Origin: Halieaceae bacterium
GTDB taxonomy: Bacteria; Pseudomonadota; Gammaproteobacteria; Pseudomonadales; Halieaceae
Direction of reading: 5' to 3'
Assembly (NCBI GenBank): GCA_003523185.1
Contig: DPGN01000059.1
Span: 1 to 31,158 of the forward strand
DNA length: 31,158 nucleotides
Part shown: positions 30,805-31,158 of the stretch, in pieces
How the letters are laid out: each line of letters begins with the position of its first letter
How positions within the stretch are numbered: the stretch's first letter is position 1
The notes under the pieces: generated by a model
Database searches by the model: none
Told to the model about the DNA's origin: nothing
Seen by the model: the letters and a program-made list of their open reading frames with translations, nothing else
Position numbers and translations under genes: made by a program

Positions 30805-31158
30805 TCAATCAATTGAGCGAAGTACTTGCCTCGATACTGCATGGGCCTCGATGTCGCCCCGCGTGAAGCGTACTGGTCGCCAGGTCTTCTCGGCGTAGAG
30901 CTGGGTTTGATCATCGAAATGTGGAGACTCAGGGTCACCTGACTGTGAGTAGGACAATATGGCTTCGGCCTCTGGGCCTTCGTCATTCCAGCCAAGCGTC
31001 ATAATAAAGCTGGAGCCGTGAACGACGTTATAGCCTGATTTCGACAAGCTGTTGCTTTCCCCAGCGAACTCGTCGCTGCCCGTGAAGATGGGTGTTTCGG
31101 TTGGATTGTTACCCACGGTGGTACTCATTTGTAGGTTTGCAATACCCTCGTGCCGGTT
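30805..31158 (-). CDS. C-terminal part of a penicillin-acylase-family (S45) hydrolase, cut by window edge
   Basis: The minus-strand frame is open from the window end to a TGA at 30805-30807. Codons upstream of the first visible ATG (31128) remain open and read NRHEGIANLQ, so the ATG is internal and the gene starts outside the window. VVHGSSFIMTLGW, ILSYSQSGDPESPHFDDQT and WRPVRFT are the conserved C-terminal motifs of the beta chain in penicillin acylase, aculeacin acylase and PvdQ-type acyl-homoserine-lactone acylases. Such enzymes are exported N-terminal-nucleophile hydrolases that cut amides. The catalytic serine and signal peptide lie outside the window, so activity and class cannot be judged. 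The gene converges on the MFS gene. Confidence 0.82.
   Translation of the reverse strand, partial: NRHEGIANLQMSTTVGNNPTETPIFTGSDEFAGESNSLSKSGYNVVHGSSFIMTLGWNDEGPEAEAILSYSQSGDPESPHFDDQTQLYAEKTWRPVRFTRGDIEAHAVSRQVLRSID

Noticed and set aside
30805..31128. A complete 107-residue gene at the right edge
   Set aside because: The frame stays open upstream of the ATG to the window end, and the motifs are those of an acylase C-terminus, so it is a fragment of a longer gene.

Overview
The window reads as a chromosomal segment of a heterotrophic, probably marine gammaproteobacterium. The grounds are moderate GC, two large TonB-dependent outer-membrane receptors, sodium-coupled symporters, a spinster-type MFS carrier, an exported S9 peptidase and several dissimilatory enzymes. 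An affiliation near the OM60/NOR5 (Halieaceae) or SAR92-like groups is an inference from this gene mix; no marker gene is present. I see no rRNA, tRNA, CRISPR array, transposase, integrase or phage gene. Twenty-one protein genes are supported, and two run off the window edges.

Layout. (1) 1-5344 is a sugar module: two divergent vSGLT-like sodium/solute symporters (the left one cut by the window start) and a cytoplasmic GH36 alpha-galactosidase with a LacI-type palindrome just before its start. (2) 5582-8597 holds an exported metallo-beta-lactamase-fold hydrolase and a lipoprotein S9 peptidase, closed by a strong terminator. (3) 8752-10654 holds an exported protein built of two Cys-containing repeats, followed by a long glutathione S-transferase-like protein whose ribosome binding site lies inside a strong hairpin. 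(4) 10764-16944 is a catabolic core: an isochorismatase-fold amidase, a VOC protein, then an HMG-CoA-lyase-type enzyme, HyuA and HyuB in one tight run ended by a terminator. (5) 17053-25055 carries a TonB receptor, a class III CoA-transferase on the opposite strand, an SDR oxidoreductase and a second TonB receptor whose leader is full of inverted repeats. (6) 25115-31158 carries an exported YtcJ-like amidohydrolase, a stand-alone formyltransferase divergent from an APC permease, a spinster-type MFS carrier, and the C-terminal end of a penicillin-acylase-family enzyme.

How it may work together (inference). The HyuAB pair, HMG-CoA-lyase homologue, CoA-transferase, isochorismatase-fold amidase, SDR and two receptors could form one route. 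A compound would be imported through the outer membrane, opened by ATP-dependent HyuAB (or carboxylated, as in related ketone carboxylases), activated by CoA transfer, and cleaved by the lyase to acetyl-CoA plus a keto acid. The substrate cannot be read from the sequence. This unassigned pathway, the structured SDR-receptor intergenic region, the hairpin over the GST ribosome binding site and the duplicated exported protein are the points most worth following.
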